From UBA5314 sp035560815 (GTDB taxonomy: Bacteria > Bacillota > Syntrophomonadia > Syntrophomonadales > Syntrophomonadaceae), in contig DATMYR010000008.1 in assembly GCA_035560815.1 (NCBI GenBank), positions 94,519 through 158,518 of the forward strand: a stretch of DNA of 64,000 nt. The letters run 5' to 3'. Position numbers and translations under genes: made by a program. Positions 17,228 through 26,092 of the stretch are shown piece after piece; positions within the stretch are counted from its first letter, which is position 1; every line of letters begins with the position of its first letter. Below the pieces are notes generated by a model. It worked only from the letters and a program-made list of their open reading frames with translations. It did no database searches and was not told where the DNA came from.

Positions 17228-19382
17228 GTTTTTCTCTCCTTTTTTCTAACTCTTTTACAATAGTCTCCGGGTATTCAATCCGTTTATGGTACACTCCCTC
17301 CAGGATCTTGCAGAACGAATCGCTGATGATATCCAGATCCTTGAAAGTTAAATCGCAGGACTCCAATTGACCGTCATTGAGCTTTTCTTTAATCAAGACT
17401 CGAACCATATTATTAATCCGGGCTGGAGAAGGATCCTGTAAAGAACGAACTCCGGCTTCCACCGTATCAGCCAACATGACCAGAGCCACTTCCTTGCTTT
17501 GCGGCTTGGGTCCTTCATAGCGAAAACTCTCTTCACTCAGGTTGCCTTCCCGATCCTCTTCTAATGCCCGGCTGTAAAAATATCGGGCCAGACCGGTTCC
17601 GTGGTGCTGCTCTATAAAATCCAAGATCAATTGCGGTAAACGGGCCTCACGGGCCAGATCCACACCGTCCCTTACATGGGAGGTAATAATCAAAGCGCTC
17701 AAAGCCGGCGCAATCTTCTCATGGGGACTTTCAAAGCTACGCTGGTTTTCAACGAAATACTCGGGCCGTTTTATTTTTCCAATATCATGATAGTATGCTC
17801 CCGCACGCACCACGAGTGGATTGGCACCGATGGACTCGGCCGAAGCTTCGGCCAGATTGGCTACCATCAGACTGTGATGATAAGTTCCCGGAGCTTCGAG
17901 CAGCAGTCGCTTGAGCAGTTCATGGTTGGGATTAGAAAGTTCCAGGAGCTTGATCATACTGGTAATGGAAAAGGCACCTTCCAAAAACGGCAGAGCCCCA
18001 ATCATTAAGACTGCGGAGAGGATGCCGTTGACCGCTCCGATGCAGGCCCCCATCCAGGCAACATCCCAGGTGATCCGCCCGCCACGGATCAAAAGCACAT
18101 CCAATATGGCCACGATGTCAACCAGGGCAATATAAATACCGGATTTGGCCAGGTCCGAGGTCTGGTTGAGGCGGTAAACCTGGAAGATTCCCACCGCCCC
18201 GCCCAGAAAAGCCACGATGCCATAATCCAACTGGTTTCCGTCATTGATAAGCCCCACATACAAAGCCATGATCATGGTCAGGAATACGGCCAAGCGGTTG
18301 TCCAACAGAATGGCCGCAAGCATGGATCCAGCCGCCACGGGCGCCAGAAACCCCACCAGAGCATTCACTTCAGCCTGATCGCTGATATGGATGGCGGTCA
18401 TAGCCCGGCTGGTCACCAGGATTAGGATAAAGATCAGGCCTATTAAGAACATAAGCCGATCATTACCATAGATTTTAGGATGATGGCGGCGCAGTTGCTC
18501 CAGGGTCAACCAGAAAGTCAGCAATACGAAAATTCCAGACCCCAGCAGAGTCAAGGGATAGTTCTTACTTCTCAAAATGCCGAGTTGTTCCAGGGTTGAG
18601 ATCTGCTCCGGGGTAACCCGTTCTCCTTCCCGGACGATGATCTCTCCAGCTTTCACTGTTTTTTGAACCGGTTGCACCGAGTCTCTGGCTTCCTGCACCG
18701 CCTTAGCGGTGGCATCCTGATTATACAGCATATTGGCTCGGATGGAATTGACCACCACGATCTTCATGATCTGCCGGGCTTGACCACTATAGTCATATTC
18801 GTCGACCTGCTTCAGAGCCAGTTCCAATGTGGCTGGTAGAGCATCTTCGGTTATGGTTTGCTCCATTAAAGCCTGGCCCACATCCAGGCAAGCTTTGCGC
18901 ATGAGCTCTATTTCCTGGGGTGTACGCTCCGCCAAATACTGTGCAAGTTGATCGAGAGTGTCTTCCAACTTTAGATCCGGTTTCTTATTGGTGCTGGTAA
19001 GCAATGCCTCCAGCTTGGCCTGCTTATTATCATCTGTAGTACTGATTATACCCCCGGCTGATGCAAAAAAACTGGCAATATCGTTTTTGGTATTAGCCAG
19101 GGCGTATTTGTCCTGCAGGTAAACCTTCTGCACCCGGTGTTCAGCCTGGTCTTTGAGATCGGCGGTTTGCTTTTGATCAATCACCACTGCGGTAATGTTA
19201 GACTGGATGTTGCGCCTGGCTACCTCATCAGACCGCAAGACGATCTGTTGGGGATTAAAGCTGCTAAACAAGATCAGGATGGTAATAGAAAAGAAAAGCA
19301 GGACACCAATCAGTTTTTTACTGGTGGATCGTAGAAGCAAAGCCGTTATTTTCTTCCATAGAAAGCCAGCTATATTCGCCAT
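17181..19382 (-). CDS. pgpH: 7TM-HD domain c-di-AMP phosphodiesterase PgpH
   Basis: A 733-residue membrane phosphodiesterase that degrades cyclic di-AMP. One N-terminal membrane helix (about 23-43) precedes an extracytoplasmic 7TM-7TMR-HD domain (to about 275). Seven or eight helices follow (about 280-480), then a C-terminal cytosolic HD domain. HD motifs visible are LLLEAPGTYHHSLMVANLAE, YYHDIGK and the EQHHGTGL segment. It corresponds to B. subtilis YqfF. It lies between phoH and ybeY, whose start lies within its 3' end. Confidence 0.95.
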   Translation of the reverse strand: MANIAGFLWKKITALLLRSTSKKLIGVLLFFSITILILFSSFNPQQIVLRSDEVARRNIQSNITAVVIDQKQTADLKDQAEHRVQKVYLQDKYALANTKNDIASFFASAGGIISTTDDNKQAKLEALLTSTNKKPDLKLEDTLDQLAQYLAERTPQEIELMRKACLDVGQALMEQTITEDALPATLELALKQVDEYDYSGQARQIMKIVVVNSIRANMLYNQDATAKAVQEARDSVQPVQKTVKAGEIIVREGERVTPEQISTLEQLGILRSKNYPLTLLGSGIFVLLTFWLTLEQLRRHHPKIYGNDRLMFLIGLIFILILVTSRAMTAIHISDQAEVNALVGFLAPVAAGSMLAAILLDNRLAVFLTMIMALYVGLINDGNQLDYGIVAFLGGAVGIFQVYRLNQTSDLAKSGIYIALVDIVAILDVLLIRGGRITWDVAWMGACIGAVNGILSAVLMIGALPFLEGAFSITSMIKLLELSNPNHELLKRLLLEAPGTYHHSLMVANLAEASAESIGANPLVVRAGAYYHDIGKIKRPEYFVENQRSFESPHEKIAPALSALIITSHVRDGVDLAREARLPQLILDFIEQHHGTGLARYFYSRALEEDREGNLSEESFRYEGPKPQSKEVALVMLADTVEAGVRSLQDPSPARINNMVRVLIKEKLNDGQLESCDLTFKDLDIISDSFCKILEGVYHKRIEYPETIVKELEKRREKHGDHDYKPAEQSPIQ

Positions 19383-19417
19383 GCAGCTTCATTACTCCTC
19401 AAAAAACGGCCGCCCGC

Positions 19418-20395
19418 CTAGGGTTCCGTGGTCATTTGACCTGTTTCGTATGTTTCATAGGCATCAATAATCTTTTGCACCAGAGGATGTCTGATTACAT
19501 CCTGCTTGGTCAAGTATTCAAAGGAGACTCCGGGCACCCTGTCCAGGATTTTCTGAATTTCAATAAGACCCGAATAATCATCCCGGGGCAAGTCCACCTG
19601 CGTCACATCTCCGGTGATTACCGCCTTGGAGGAAAAACCAAGCCGGGTTAAAAACATCTTCATCTGCTGAGGTGTAGTATTTTGCGCCTCATCCAGAATA
19701 ATAAAGGCATCATTCAGTGTACGACCTCGCATATAAGCCAGGGGGGCAATTTCAATAATATTTTTATCAAGGTAGCGCTGGGTAACATCCATTCCCAAAA
19801 TATCAAAAAGTCCATCGTAAAGAGGACGCAGGTAAGGATTTACCTTCTCCATGAAATCTCCCGGGAGAAAACCCAACTTTTCTCCCGCTTCCACTGCCGG
19901 ACGAACCAGGATGATCCGTTCCACTTCCCGGTTTTTCAAGGCTCGAACCGCCATGACCACCGCCAGATACGTCTTGCCAGTGCCGGCCGGGCCAATGCCA
20001 AAAACCACATCATCCCGCATAATAGCCTGGATGTAGCGCTTTTGTCCCAGGGTTTTTGCCTTGATGGGCTTGCCCCGCGCTGAACTAAGAATAATACCCG
20101 AGACTATTTCCTGATGGACCGCTTTATGCCCCTGTTGAATCAGCCCATGAACATAGTTAATATCATTGATCTGTAATTGACCTTCACTCTCCACGATGTC
20201 CAATAAGGCGTTCAGCAAATCCAGAGCTCGATCGACATCCTCCTCCTGGCCTTTGATAAAGATTTCTCCGCCTCGGGCATAGATATCAGCCTGACTCAAT
20301 TCTTTAATATGTCTGAAGTTTTCATCCCCAGAGCCAAAAAAGGCTGCTGCCAGGTGGTTGTCCCGGATTGCAACTGTCGCTTCCTTTTCAGCCAA
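19418..20395 (-). CDS. phoH: PhoH-like ATPase / RNA helicase
   Basis: Cytosolic P-loop protein of about 325 residues, probably acting on RNA. It has an N-terminal KH-like region and Walker A GPAGTGKTYLAV, then Walker B AFIILDEAQN, followed by TPQQMKMFLTRLG. The TTG at 20395 is chosen because TGGAGG lies six bases upstream, whereas the ATG at 20431 has no ribosome site. It is the B. subtilis PhoH (YqfE) neighbour of yqfD, in the canonical operon. Confidence 0.93.
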   Translation of the reverse strand: MAEKEATVAIRDNHLAAAFFGSGDENFRHIKELSQADIYARGGEIFIKGQEEDVDRALDLLNALLDIVESEGQLQINDINYVHGLIQQGHKAVHQEIVSGIILSSARGKPIKAKTLGQKRYIQAIMRDDVVFGIGPAGTGKTYLAVVMAVRALKNREVERIILVRPAVEAGEKLGFLPGDFMEKVNPYLRPLYDGLFDILGMDVTQRYLDKNIIEIAPLAYMRGRTLNDAFIILDEAQNTTPQQMKMFLTRLGFSSKAVITGDVTQVDLPRDDYSGLIEIQKILDRVPGVSFEYLTKQDVIRHPLVQKIIDAYETYETGQMTTEP

Positions 20396-20451
20396 TATAG
20401 TCCTCCATTTGTCTAAAACGATATCTAGCATATTATATCATATGACAGTAT

Positions 20452-21675
20452 TCAATTACTATTTTCCCCACTGCTAAATGGCTGGGCAACGCCGATATCT
20501 TCAAGGATTTCAACGGATACTTTCACCCGCAGAATAGGGTCGCTGGGAGAAGAAAGCACTTCCACCTTACAGTCATTGAAAGGCTGAGAAGCCTGCAGAC
20601 GCGCAGCCAGATCCTTGAGCGCCCGGTCGCGGGCAATGCTCACCGCCTGACTTTCGGTATACACATCTTTTTGCATTCGCTGCTCCTGCTGGGTATCCAC
20701 CACCACTCCCCAGATCCCCAGGAAAGTCTGGAAAATTCGCTCCTTTGAACTATTTTGAGATTGAGCATAACCCGAATGCTCGTTTCCCTGCAACCTTATC
20801 TTGCTCCAGGGAGTCTGCAAGTAAACGCATTTCGTTTCCTGACCGCTCAACACCAGTTTCTCCGATTTTAAAGGACATTCACCATAACCTTCATACCAAA
20901 CCCGGGCCTGAACAACACCACGGGCACGAACCGGAGTAGGCTTCCTATCTTTATCGGCAGGATCCGGGGTCACATATTCGCTGGTGGGAGGATCAACCAG
21001 ACCGGAAATCAGGATCTCACCCCGTGAAACCACATCGCCGGATTTCACGTGGGCCTGCCCATTGAGCACCAGGATGCTGTCCACCACTGCATCCCGTGCG
21101 GCAATGATGTGGCAAGGTCCGGTAATCTCCTGGCTGGGCAAAACCTTTTCCACGACTTCGATCTGCGCTCTGACTCCCTGAATGTTCACCCTGACATAGG
21201 AAAGCTCTGGAATTTCGCGCAGCAAAGCCTCCTCCACTGCCCGGCGGTCAAAACTCCATCGGGCTGCTGCCCGGTGCACTCCTAGATGGGATGCGGTTTG
21301 CAGGATCTTTTGGCCATCAACAAGCCGATTGCCACTAACCTGCACGAACCACACAAAAGAAGAAATCAGGTAGAGGGCCAGGACAAAAAACAGGACGCCA
21401 CTCACAAATCCCACCCTCCTGCGTAAAACCTGTTTGAAAAAGGGCAGGCCTTGTCTGCCAACAGCAGTCAGTTCAAATCCGCCTTCCTGGCTGATATTCT
21501 GCAGCGCTTTGTAGCCACTGCTTCGAACCCGAAAGCGCAGGCCGTCCCCATTCTTTTTAATGTCCCAGATGAAGATGCCCCGGGCCATAGCCATATTGAT
21601 TACCTTCTCCAGGTTTTTTCCGGTAAGTCTAACGGTGATCATCCCACCCAAATTTTCGAATATCTTTTTACTCAT
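20452..21675 (-). CDS. yqfD: Sporulation protein YqfD
   Basis: Sporulation membrane protein of 407 residues. A single hydrophobic helix at about 90-112 (VGFVSGVLFFVLALYLISS) separates an N-terminal cytosolic region from a large outside domain that includes the conserved VSRGEILISGLV motif. It is required for efficient sporulation in B. subtilis relatives, acting in the mother cell; the mechanism is unresolved. It lies directly after yqfC, as usual. Confidence 0.92.
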   Translation of the reverse strand: MSKKIFENLGGMITVRLTGKNLEKVINMAMARGIFIWDIKKNGDGLRFRVRSSGYKALQNISQEGGFELTAVGRQGLPFFKQVLRRRVGFVSGVLFFVLALYLISSFVWFVQVSGNRLVDGQKILQTASHLGVHRAAARWSFDRRAVEEALLREIPELSYVRVNIQGVRAQIEVVEKVLPSQEITGPCHIIAARDAVVDSILVLNGQAHVKSGDVVSRGEILISGLVDPPTSEYVTPDPADKDRKPTPVRARGVVQARVWYEGYGECPLKSEKLVLSGQETKCVYLQTPWSKIRLQGNEHSGYAQSQNSSKERIFQTFLGIWGVVVDTQQEQRMQKDVYTESQAVSIARDRALKDLAARLQASQPFNDCKVEVLSSPSDPILRVKVSVEILEDIGVAQPFSSGENSN

Positions 21676-21720
21676 ATCAACCCCTCCTGACGTTGGTATT
21701 CGTCCATCGCCCGGACCAGG

Positions 21721-21999
21721 TCAGTCCATATATTTAAGCGAGTATATTTCCCCACGAATACTGATCTCCTCTGGCATAAGCGCATCGATTTCCAGGCCTT
21801 GGCCTTCGATCTCCATATATCCCCGGCTTAAATTAATACGCATCCGATCGGGATTGAATTCGATAACTCCTCGATGATTCTCAATGTGAAGCTCATTCCT
21901 TCCCACCAGGGTTACCCGGGGCAGGTCAAAAACCAGATCCCGGGGTATCTCCAACATATCGGCTACTGTACGGCCGATGGCCTCCCTGCGTTTGCTCAT
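21721..21999 (-). CDS. yqfC: Sporulation protein YqfC
   Basis: A 92-residue YabP/YqfC family protein with conserved LPRVTLVGRNELHIENHRGVIEF and the C-terminal IRGEIYSLKY. YabP-family proteins act at spore coat assembly; YqfC is coexpressed with YqfD during sporulation in related Firmicutes. It is the first gene of the yqfC-yqfD-phoH-pgpH-ybeY run, which starts downstream of the tandem repeat array at 22019-22352. Confidence 0.92.
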   Translation of the reverse strand: MSKRREAIGRTVADMLEIPRDLVFDLPRVTLVGRNELHIENHRGVIEFNPDRMRINLSRGYMEIEGQGLEIDALMPEEISIRGEIYSLKYMD

Positions 22000-22018
22000 A
22001 CCATTCCCTCCTACATTC

Positions 22019-22352
22019 CTTCAAGTGATATACACTTAACCCGAGGCCGCTTTCACGGAATGGGGTCTAAGGCTAAAACACAATTCCTCACTTGTAGCTG
22101 CCGCTTTCAAGCAAAACTCAATAAAGCCCTAATGTTACTAAACGGACTGGGGTCCGCTCCTAAACACATTGCCTTACTTGTCGCTTTCAAATCAAATTAG
22201 ATAAAACCTTAATACTAGACAACGGACTGGGATCTGAGACTAAACACAACGTCTTACTGTTGCTGCTTTCAAGTGATACCAGATAAAGACCCAATGTTAT
22301 ATAACGGACTGAGGTTCGGGGCTAAACACATTGTCTTAGTTGTTGCTGCTGT
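22019..22352. repeat. Tandem array of about 82-base repeats (four imperfect units)
   Basis: The phrase AACGGACTGGG recurs near 22055 (degenerate), 22141, 22221 and 22303, spacings of 87, 80 and 82 bases. Each unit then has CTAAACACA and CTTAC, followed by GCTTTCAA and ATAAA-ACC. Units differ by point changes and small indels. The array sits in the leader of the sporulation operon and upstream (plus-strand sense) of a terminator. There is no CRISPR-like spacer pattern. Function unknown. Confidence 0.75.
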
Positions 22353-22416
22353 TGATAATATATGCCTTGGATTTGTGGGGCATGCTTTGGGTGCTATTGA
22401 GAGTTTGAACAGGCAC

Positions 22417-22442
22417 AAAAAAAGCACCCCTTAGGGGTGCTT
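22417..22442 (-). terminator. Rho-independent terminator of the heat-shock/yqeY run
   Basis: A nine-base perfect stem (AAGCACCCC with GGGGTGCTT), three-base loop TTA, and a run of seven T on the minus strand. It ends minus-strand transcription coming from yqeY and the small membrane protein gene. Confidence 0.85.
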
Positions 22443-22485
22443 CAGGCCGTTTGTCCTCGGCATATGGTTGTTTGGATTGAATGTA

Positions 22486-22605
22486 TTAATAAAAAGCCAT
22501 AGTCAGGATGATGCTGCCCATAAAAGATAAGATGACCAGCCATATTACGAATATGATGATTTTCCTATGCTTGCGATTCTGCATACCGGAGTTTATAAAA
22601 CTCAA
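22486..22605 (-). CDS. Small single-pass membrane protein (39 aa)
   Basis: An unreported-looking short gene between yqeY and the terminator at 22417-22442. From the TTG, preceded by GAAGGGGTG nine bases away, it encodes 39 residues. A basic patch (MQNRKHRK) is followed by one hydrophobic helix of about 22 residues (IIIFVIWLVILSFMGSII), ending LTMAFY. An ATG at 22584 would give 32 residues but lacks a ribosome site. Size and layout (basic head, one helix) recall tiny membrane proteins such as the DUF4044/Prli42 group; that resemblance is by eye only. Confidence 0.5.
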   Translation of the reverse strand: MSFINSGMQNRKHRKIIIFVIWLVILSFMGSIILTMAFY

Positions 22606-22700
22606 GGTTTTTCACCCCTTCACCCGTGGATCCTCCCCGATTGCGGGTAAGGATCAAAATCAAGATGGAAGCCCGACAGGAATCCCTGCCGGGCTGTTTA

Positions 22701-23153
22701 CTACTTGAGCATTTCTTTCACCAACTGGCTTACCAGTGTACCGTCCGCCCTCCCTTTTACTCGGGACATGAGGGCTTGCATTACGCGACCCATATCTTTT
22801 GCACTGCTGGCACATGTTTCCTCGATCACACCATAGACTATTCTCTTGAGTTCATCTTCCCCAATTTGCTCGGGCAGGTAAGTCTGAAGGACCGCAATTT
22901 CTTCGTGCAACTGGCGAATCATTTCAGGCCGTCCGGCTCTTTCATATTCTGGAATGGCATCTTTTCGCTTTTTGACCTCGCGGACAGCTAGCTCAAGAAT
23001 TTCTTCATCATCAAGTTCTCTTGTCCTGGCTACTTCCGCTTCTTTCTGCGCCGCCCTGAGCAGCCTGATGGTGGAAAGCCTAATCTTACCGGCTTCCTTC
23101 TGCTTCATAGCCTCCTTCATATCGGCAATCAGCTTATCATTCAGGGACGCCAA
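22701..23153 (-). CDS. yqeY: GatB/YqeY domain protein
   Basis: A 150-residue YqeY protein, homologous to the C-terminal helical domain of GatB that contacts tRNA in the amidotransferase. Conserved stretches are LIADMKEAMKQKEAGKIRLSTIR and the C-terminal GRVMQALMSRVKGRADG. Stand-alone YqeY has no settled function. It follows rpsU by 12 bases, the usual Firmicute order. Confidence 0.93.
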   Translation of the reverse strand: MASLNDKLIADMKEAMKQKEAGKIRLSTIRLLRAAQKEAEVARTRELDDEEILELAVREVKKRKDAIPEYERAGRPEMIRQLHEEIAVLQTYLPEQIGEDELKRIVYGVIEETCASSAKDMGRVMQALMSRVKGRADGTLVSQLVKEMLK

Positions 23154-23165
23154 GGGAAATCCTCC

Positions 23166-23342
23166 TTAGAATTTCTTCTTCTTACGCGCAGCTTCTGACT
23201 TCTTTTTTTTCTTTACACTCGGTTTTTCATAATGATCATGTTTTCTAATATCTTGCATAACCCCAGCCTTCTGACAGGAGCGCTTAAACCTTTTGAGCGC
23301 GCTATCCAGGGTTTCATTTTTTCCAACTTTGACTTCGCTCAT
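23166..23342 (-). CDS. rpsU: 30S ribosomal protein S21
   Basis: Small 30S subunit protein that acts in translation initiation near the anti-Shine-Dalgarno. From the ATG with GAGGGGAGGG upstream it has 58 residues: MSEVKVGKNETLDSALKRFK, the conserved SCQKAGVMQDIRKHDHYEKPS, and a very basic tail ending KKKKF. A longer reading from 23360 is not supported by the family length. Confidence 0.96.
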   Translation of the reverse strand: MSEVKVGKNETLDSALKRFKRSCQKAGVMQDIRKHDHYEKPSVKKKKKSEAARKKKKF

Positions 23343-23417
23343 TGTTTTCCCTCCCCTCACCTACCAGCTGAAATAAATGCCATACCATTTTACTATTCCT
23401 GGCTTTGGGAGTCAAGT

Positions 23418-23768
23418 TTAACCTGGAGGCCATCTCATTTCTCGGCCTCCCAGCAGGTGGTAATGAAGATGAAGTACGCTTTGCCCGGCGCCCTCACCGC
23501 AATTGTTCACCACCCGATAGCCTGCCTGGGCTATGTTTAGTTTTCTCGCCAGTTGAGCGGCCAGAAGCTGAATATGCCCCAGCAGTTGGGAATTCTGGTC
23601 TGATGCCTGATCAAGGGAATCTACATGTGTCTTGGGTATAAGCAGTATATGAACGGGTGCCGCGGGGTTAATATCCTCTATAGCAACCACCTGTTGGTCT
23701 TCATAAATAATTCGGGCTTCTATTTCCTTTGCTGCAATTTTACAAAAAATACAATCCGGTACGACCAT
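23418..23768 (-). CDS. HIT family nucleotide-binding protein (HinT type)
   Basis: Histidine-triad purine nucleoside phosphoramidase/hydrolase, 116 residues. It starts with CIFCKIAAKEI and ends with the catalytic HLHYHLLGGREMRWPPG (HxHxHxxG). The zinc-like CxxC is retained. It lies between mtaB and rpsU. Confidence 0.93.
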   Translation of the reverse strand: MVVPDCIFCKIAAKEIEARIIYEDQQVVAIEDINPAAPVHILLIPKTHVDSLDQASDQNSQLLGHIQLLAAQLARKLNIAQAGYRVVNNCGEGAGQSVLHLHYHLLGGREMRWPPG

Positions 23769-23890
23769 TCAGTCACCTCCTCCACAATCATGTGGGGATA
23801 AATCTATCTAAAGTCTTCAATCACGAGACTATTCTTATACATTCTATCAGACTTTTCGGCGGTTAAAAACTATTTCTTGCAAAGCTCTTA

Positions 23891-25195
23891 TCAGGAACCA
23901 GGCGAAAAGAGCTGCCCCCGACCAACAGCCGTGACTTGCAGCATGACCAGCTGACCGCGCAAATCGTGGCTAGAGGCGAACTCCAGGTTCAGATAATTGT
24001 CACTCATGCCTACGTATCGCCCGGGTTTCAATTCTTTTTCCACCAGGACCGAGAGGCTTTGACCCACCTGGCTGCCAGCGAAAGTCTGTTCTTTCTCCCT
24101 GGCTAGAATCAGGAGTTGATGACTGCGCTCCTGTTTATCATGTTCGGCTACCTGCTCGGGATAATCGGCAGCCGGAGTTCCGGGCCTACGAGAATACTTG
24201 AACACATGCATCCCACTTATCGGAAGCTCCTGGAGGAAGCACCTGGTTTCCTCGAAATCCGAGGCTGTCTCTCCGGGAAAGCCGACCATCACATCGGTGG
24301 TAATCGCCATCCCCGCTATAGACCCAGTTAATTCCACCAGGCGGTTCCGGTAATAATCCCGGTCATACCCGCGATTCATGCGCTGGAGGACGCGGTCACA
24401 CCCGCTTTGCAGAGGTATATGCAGATGCCGACACAGACCAGGGCGGTTCTTTAAAAGTTCCACCAGACGATCACTTACTTCCAATGGTTCCAGAGAACTT
24501 ATTCGCAGGCGACACTCTCCGGAAATCCGGCCCAGAGCCGTCTCTAAAAGCTTCACCAGGTCCCAGCCGTCCAGGTCCTGTCCATAGGCACCGGTGTGGA
24601 TGCCCGTGAACACGATCTCCCGATATCCCAGTGACACCAGGTGGGCGACTTCATGCAGAACGTATTCCGGCTCCTTGCTGCACACTGGCCCTCGAGCCTT
24701 GGGGACAATGCAGTAAGTGCAATGGGCGTTGCAGCCGTCTTCTATTTTTATAAAAGCTCTAGTCCTCTCATGGGGTTGGGAGAAAAGTACTGGACTAATG
24801 GTGTTCGTATGGTCAAAAGCTGTCACCTTCTGCACTACCGTTGGTGGTGGGCAAGCCATGAAGCGGTCTACCAGTTGGGCTACCTGTTCCTTGTCGCGGT
24901 TGCCCAGAACCACTGCCACCCCCTCGATATCAGCCACCTGCTGGCTGTCAACCTGGGCCAGACATCCTGCAGCCACGATAAGTGCCCGAGGATTACGTCG
25001 GTGCGCCCTGCGGATTAAGGCCCGGGATTTGCTGTCACTGACGTGGGTTACCGTACAGGTATTGATCACATAGACATCGGCCTCCTGGGTGAAATCCACG
25101 AGTTGATAACCCATGCGCAGGAAATCTTCTTTCATCTGTTCGCTTTCCACCTGGTTTACCTTACATCCCAGGGTAGCTACGGCTACTCTCGCCAT
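23891..25195 (-). CDS. mtaB: tRNA (N6-threonylcarbamoyladenosine37) methylthiotransferase MtaB
   Basis: Radical-SAM methylthiotransferase that converts t6A37 to ms2t6A37 in tRNAs reading ANN codons. The 434 residues comprise an N-terminal UPF0004 domain with three Cys for the auxiliary cluster (LGCKVNQ, INTCTV, AAGCLA). The radical SAM site is CNAHCTYC (about 154-161), followed by a C-terminal TRAM-like region. The N-terminal LGCKVNQ favours MtaB over MiaB. Ribosome site GGAGG precedes the ATG. The palindromic element at 25212-25307 lies just before it. Confidence 0.95.
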   Translation of the reverse strand: MARVAVATLGCKVNQVESEQMKEDFLRMGYQLVDFTQEADVYVINTCTVTHVSDSKSRALIRRAHRRNPRALIVAAGCLAQVDSQQVADIEGVAVVLGNRDKEQVAQLVDRFMACPPPTVVQKVTAFDHTNTISPVLFSQPHERTRAFIKIEDGCNAHCTYCIVPKARGPVCSKEPEYVLHEVAHLVSLGYREIVFTGIHTGAYGQDLDGWDLVKLLETALGRISGECRLRISSLEPLEVSDRLVELLKNRPGLCRHLHIPLQSGCDRVLQRMNRGYDRDYYRNRLVELTGSIAGMAITTDVMVGFPGETASDFEETRCFLQELPISGMHVFKYSRRPGTPAADYPEQVAEHDKQERSHQLLILAREKEQTFAGSQVGQSLSVLVEKELKPGRYVGMSDNYLNLEFASSHDLRGQLVMLQVTAVGRGQLFSPGS

Positions 25196-25211
25196 TTGTA
25201 TCCTCCGTCAA

Positions 25212-25307
25212 GGTTGTCAAGGGGACGGTTCTTTTGACACGTTTCTTCTTTTTGTTTTCGTATCGCCTGTTAAAAGGCGTGTCAAGAGAACCGTCCCCTT
25301 GACAACC
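25212..25307. repeat. GGGGACGGTTCT palindromic element, copy B
   Basis: Arms 25212-25241 and 25278-25307 are 30-base inverted repeats with one mismatch and a 36-base spacer. The core GGGGACGGTTCTTTTGACAC matches the other copies; outer ends are TTGTCAA/TTGACA instead of TGTAACA/TGTTACA. The right arm ends on the rsmE stop codon, so it fills the rsmE-mtaB gap and could form a strong hairpin in the polycistronic mRNA. Confidence 0.8.
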
Positions 25308-26053
25308 TACCCACCCAGTTCTCCGAATTCGTACAGAATTAAGGCCGCTGCTACCAGGCCGGCGGTTTCAGTGCGCAGGATGCGCGACCCCAGGCCTGCC
25401 CAAATAAACCCGGCCTGGCGGGCTTGATCGGCTTCAAGCGGAGAAAATCCTCCTTCTGGACCTATCAAGAGGTTGATCTCTACACTCCAATTTTGATGTT
25501 CTTTCCTCAGGATCTGCTTCAACCCCAGATCCCGGGCATCTTCGTAAAGCATAATGGTGGTCGTTCCCCGTGCCCCGGAAAGCCATTGGGAAAGTCCCTG
25601 AATCGGGTGCACCTGTGGAATGAGCGAGCGTCCGCATTGCTTACAGGATTCGCGGGCGATGGTTTGCCAGCGCTGCACCTTGCGCACTGCCTTCTCTTCA
25701 TCCAGTTTAATCGTACTACGATCACTGAGAACCGGATAAATGCCAGTCACCCCGATTTCCACGGCTTTCTGGACGACATAGTCCATTTTATCCCCTTTAG
25801 GCAAAGCCTGGACCAGATGCAAGCGGATAGCCGTCTCACTATTCCGCTCAATCTGCGACAGGATGCGAGCCACCAGGACTCTCCCTTCCTCACGTTCCAA
25901 GCAGGCCTGGTATTCGCAGCCTAGACCATCGAATACAGCAATGACAGTACCCGGTTTCAGACGCAGAACCCGTTGGATATGGTGGGCCTGCTCAGCTTCA
26001 ATATAAACCAACTGGTCTCTAATCTGATCGGGTGAAACAAAAAAGCGGTGTAT
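25307..26053 (-). CDS. rsmE: 16S rRNA (uracil1498-N3)-methyltransferase RsmE, apparent ATA start
   Basis: SPOUT-class methyltransferase of about 248 residues that methylates U1498 of 16S rRNA. Conserved features are the N-terminal RFFVSPDQI, HHIQRVLRLKPG, the LIGPEGGFSPLE knot motif and LGSRILRTETA. The conserved N-terminus HRFFVSP lies upstream of any ATG, GTG or TTG: the first available TTG (26011) would remove it. An in-frame TGA is only eight codons before. AAGGAG lies nine bases before an ATA codon at 26051-26053, so initiation at AUA is inferred. It follows prmA across palindromic element C. Confidence 0.88.
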   Translation of the reverse strand: MHRFFVSPDQIRDQLVYIEAEQAHHIQRVLRLKPGTVIAVFDGLGCEYQACLEREEGRVLVARILSQIERNSETAIRLHLVQALPKGDKMDYVVQKAVEIGVTGIYPVLSDRSTIKLDEEKAVRKVQRWQTIARESCKQCGRSLIPQVHPIQGLSQWLSGARGTTTIMLYEDARDLGLKQILRKEHQNWSVEINLLIGPEGGFSPLEADQARQAGFIWAGLGSRILRTETAGLVAAALILYEFGELGG

Positions 26054-26092
26054 GAGCCACCACTCCTTTCAGTCATCAGTATATGGGTCATG

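Noticed and set aside
22019..22352. CRISPR array
   Set aside because: Repeats are about 82 bases, contiguous and diverged, with no unique spacers and no cas genes.
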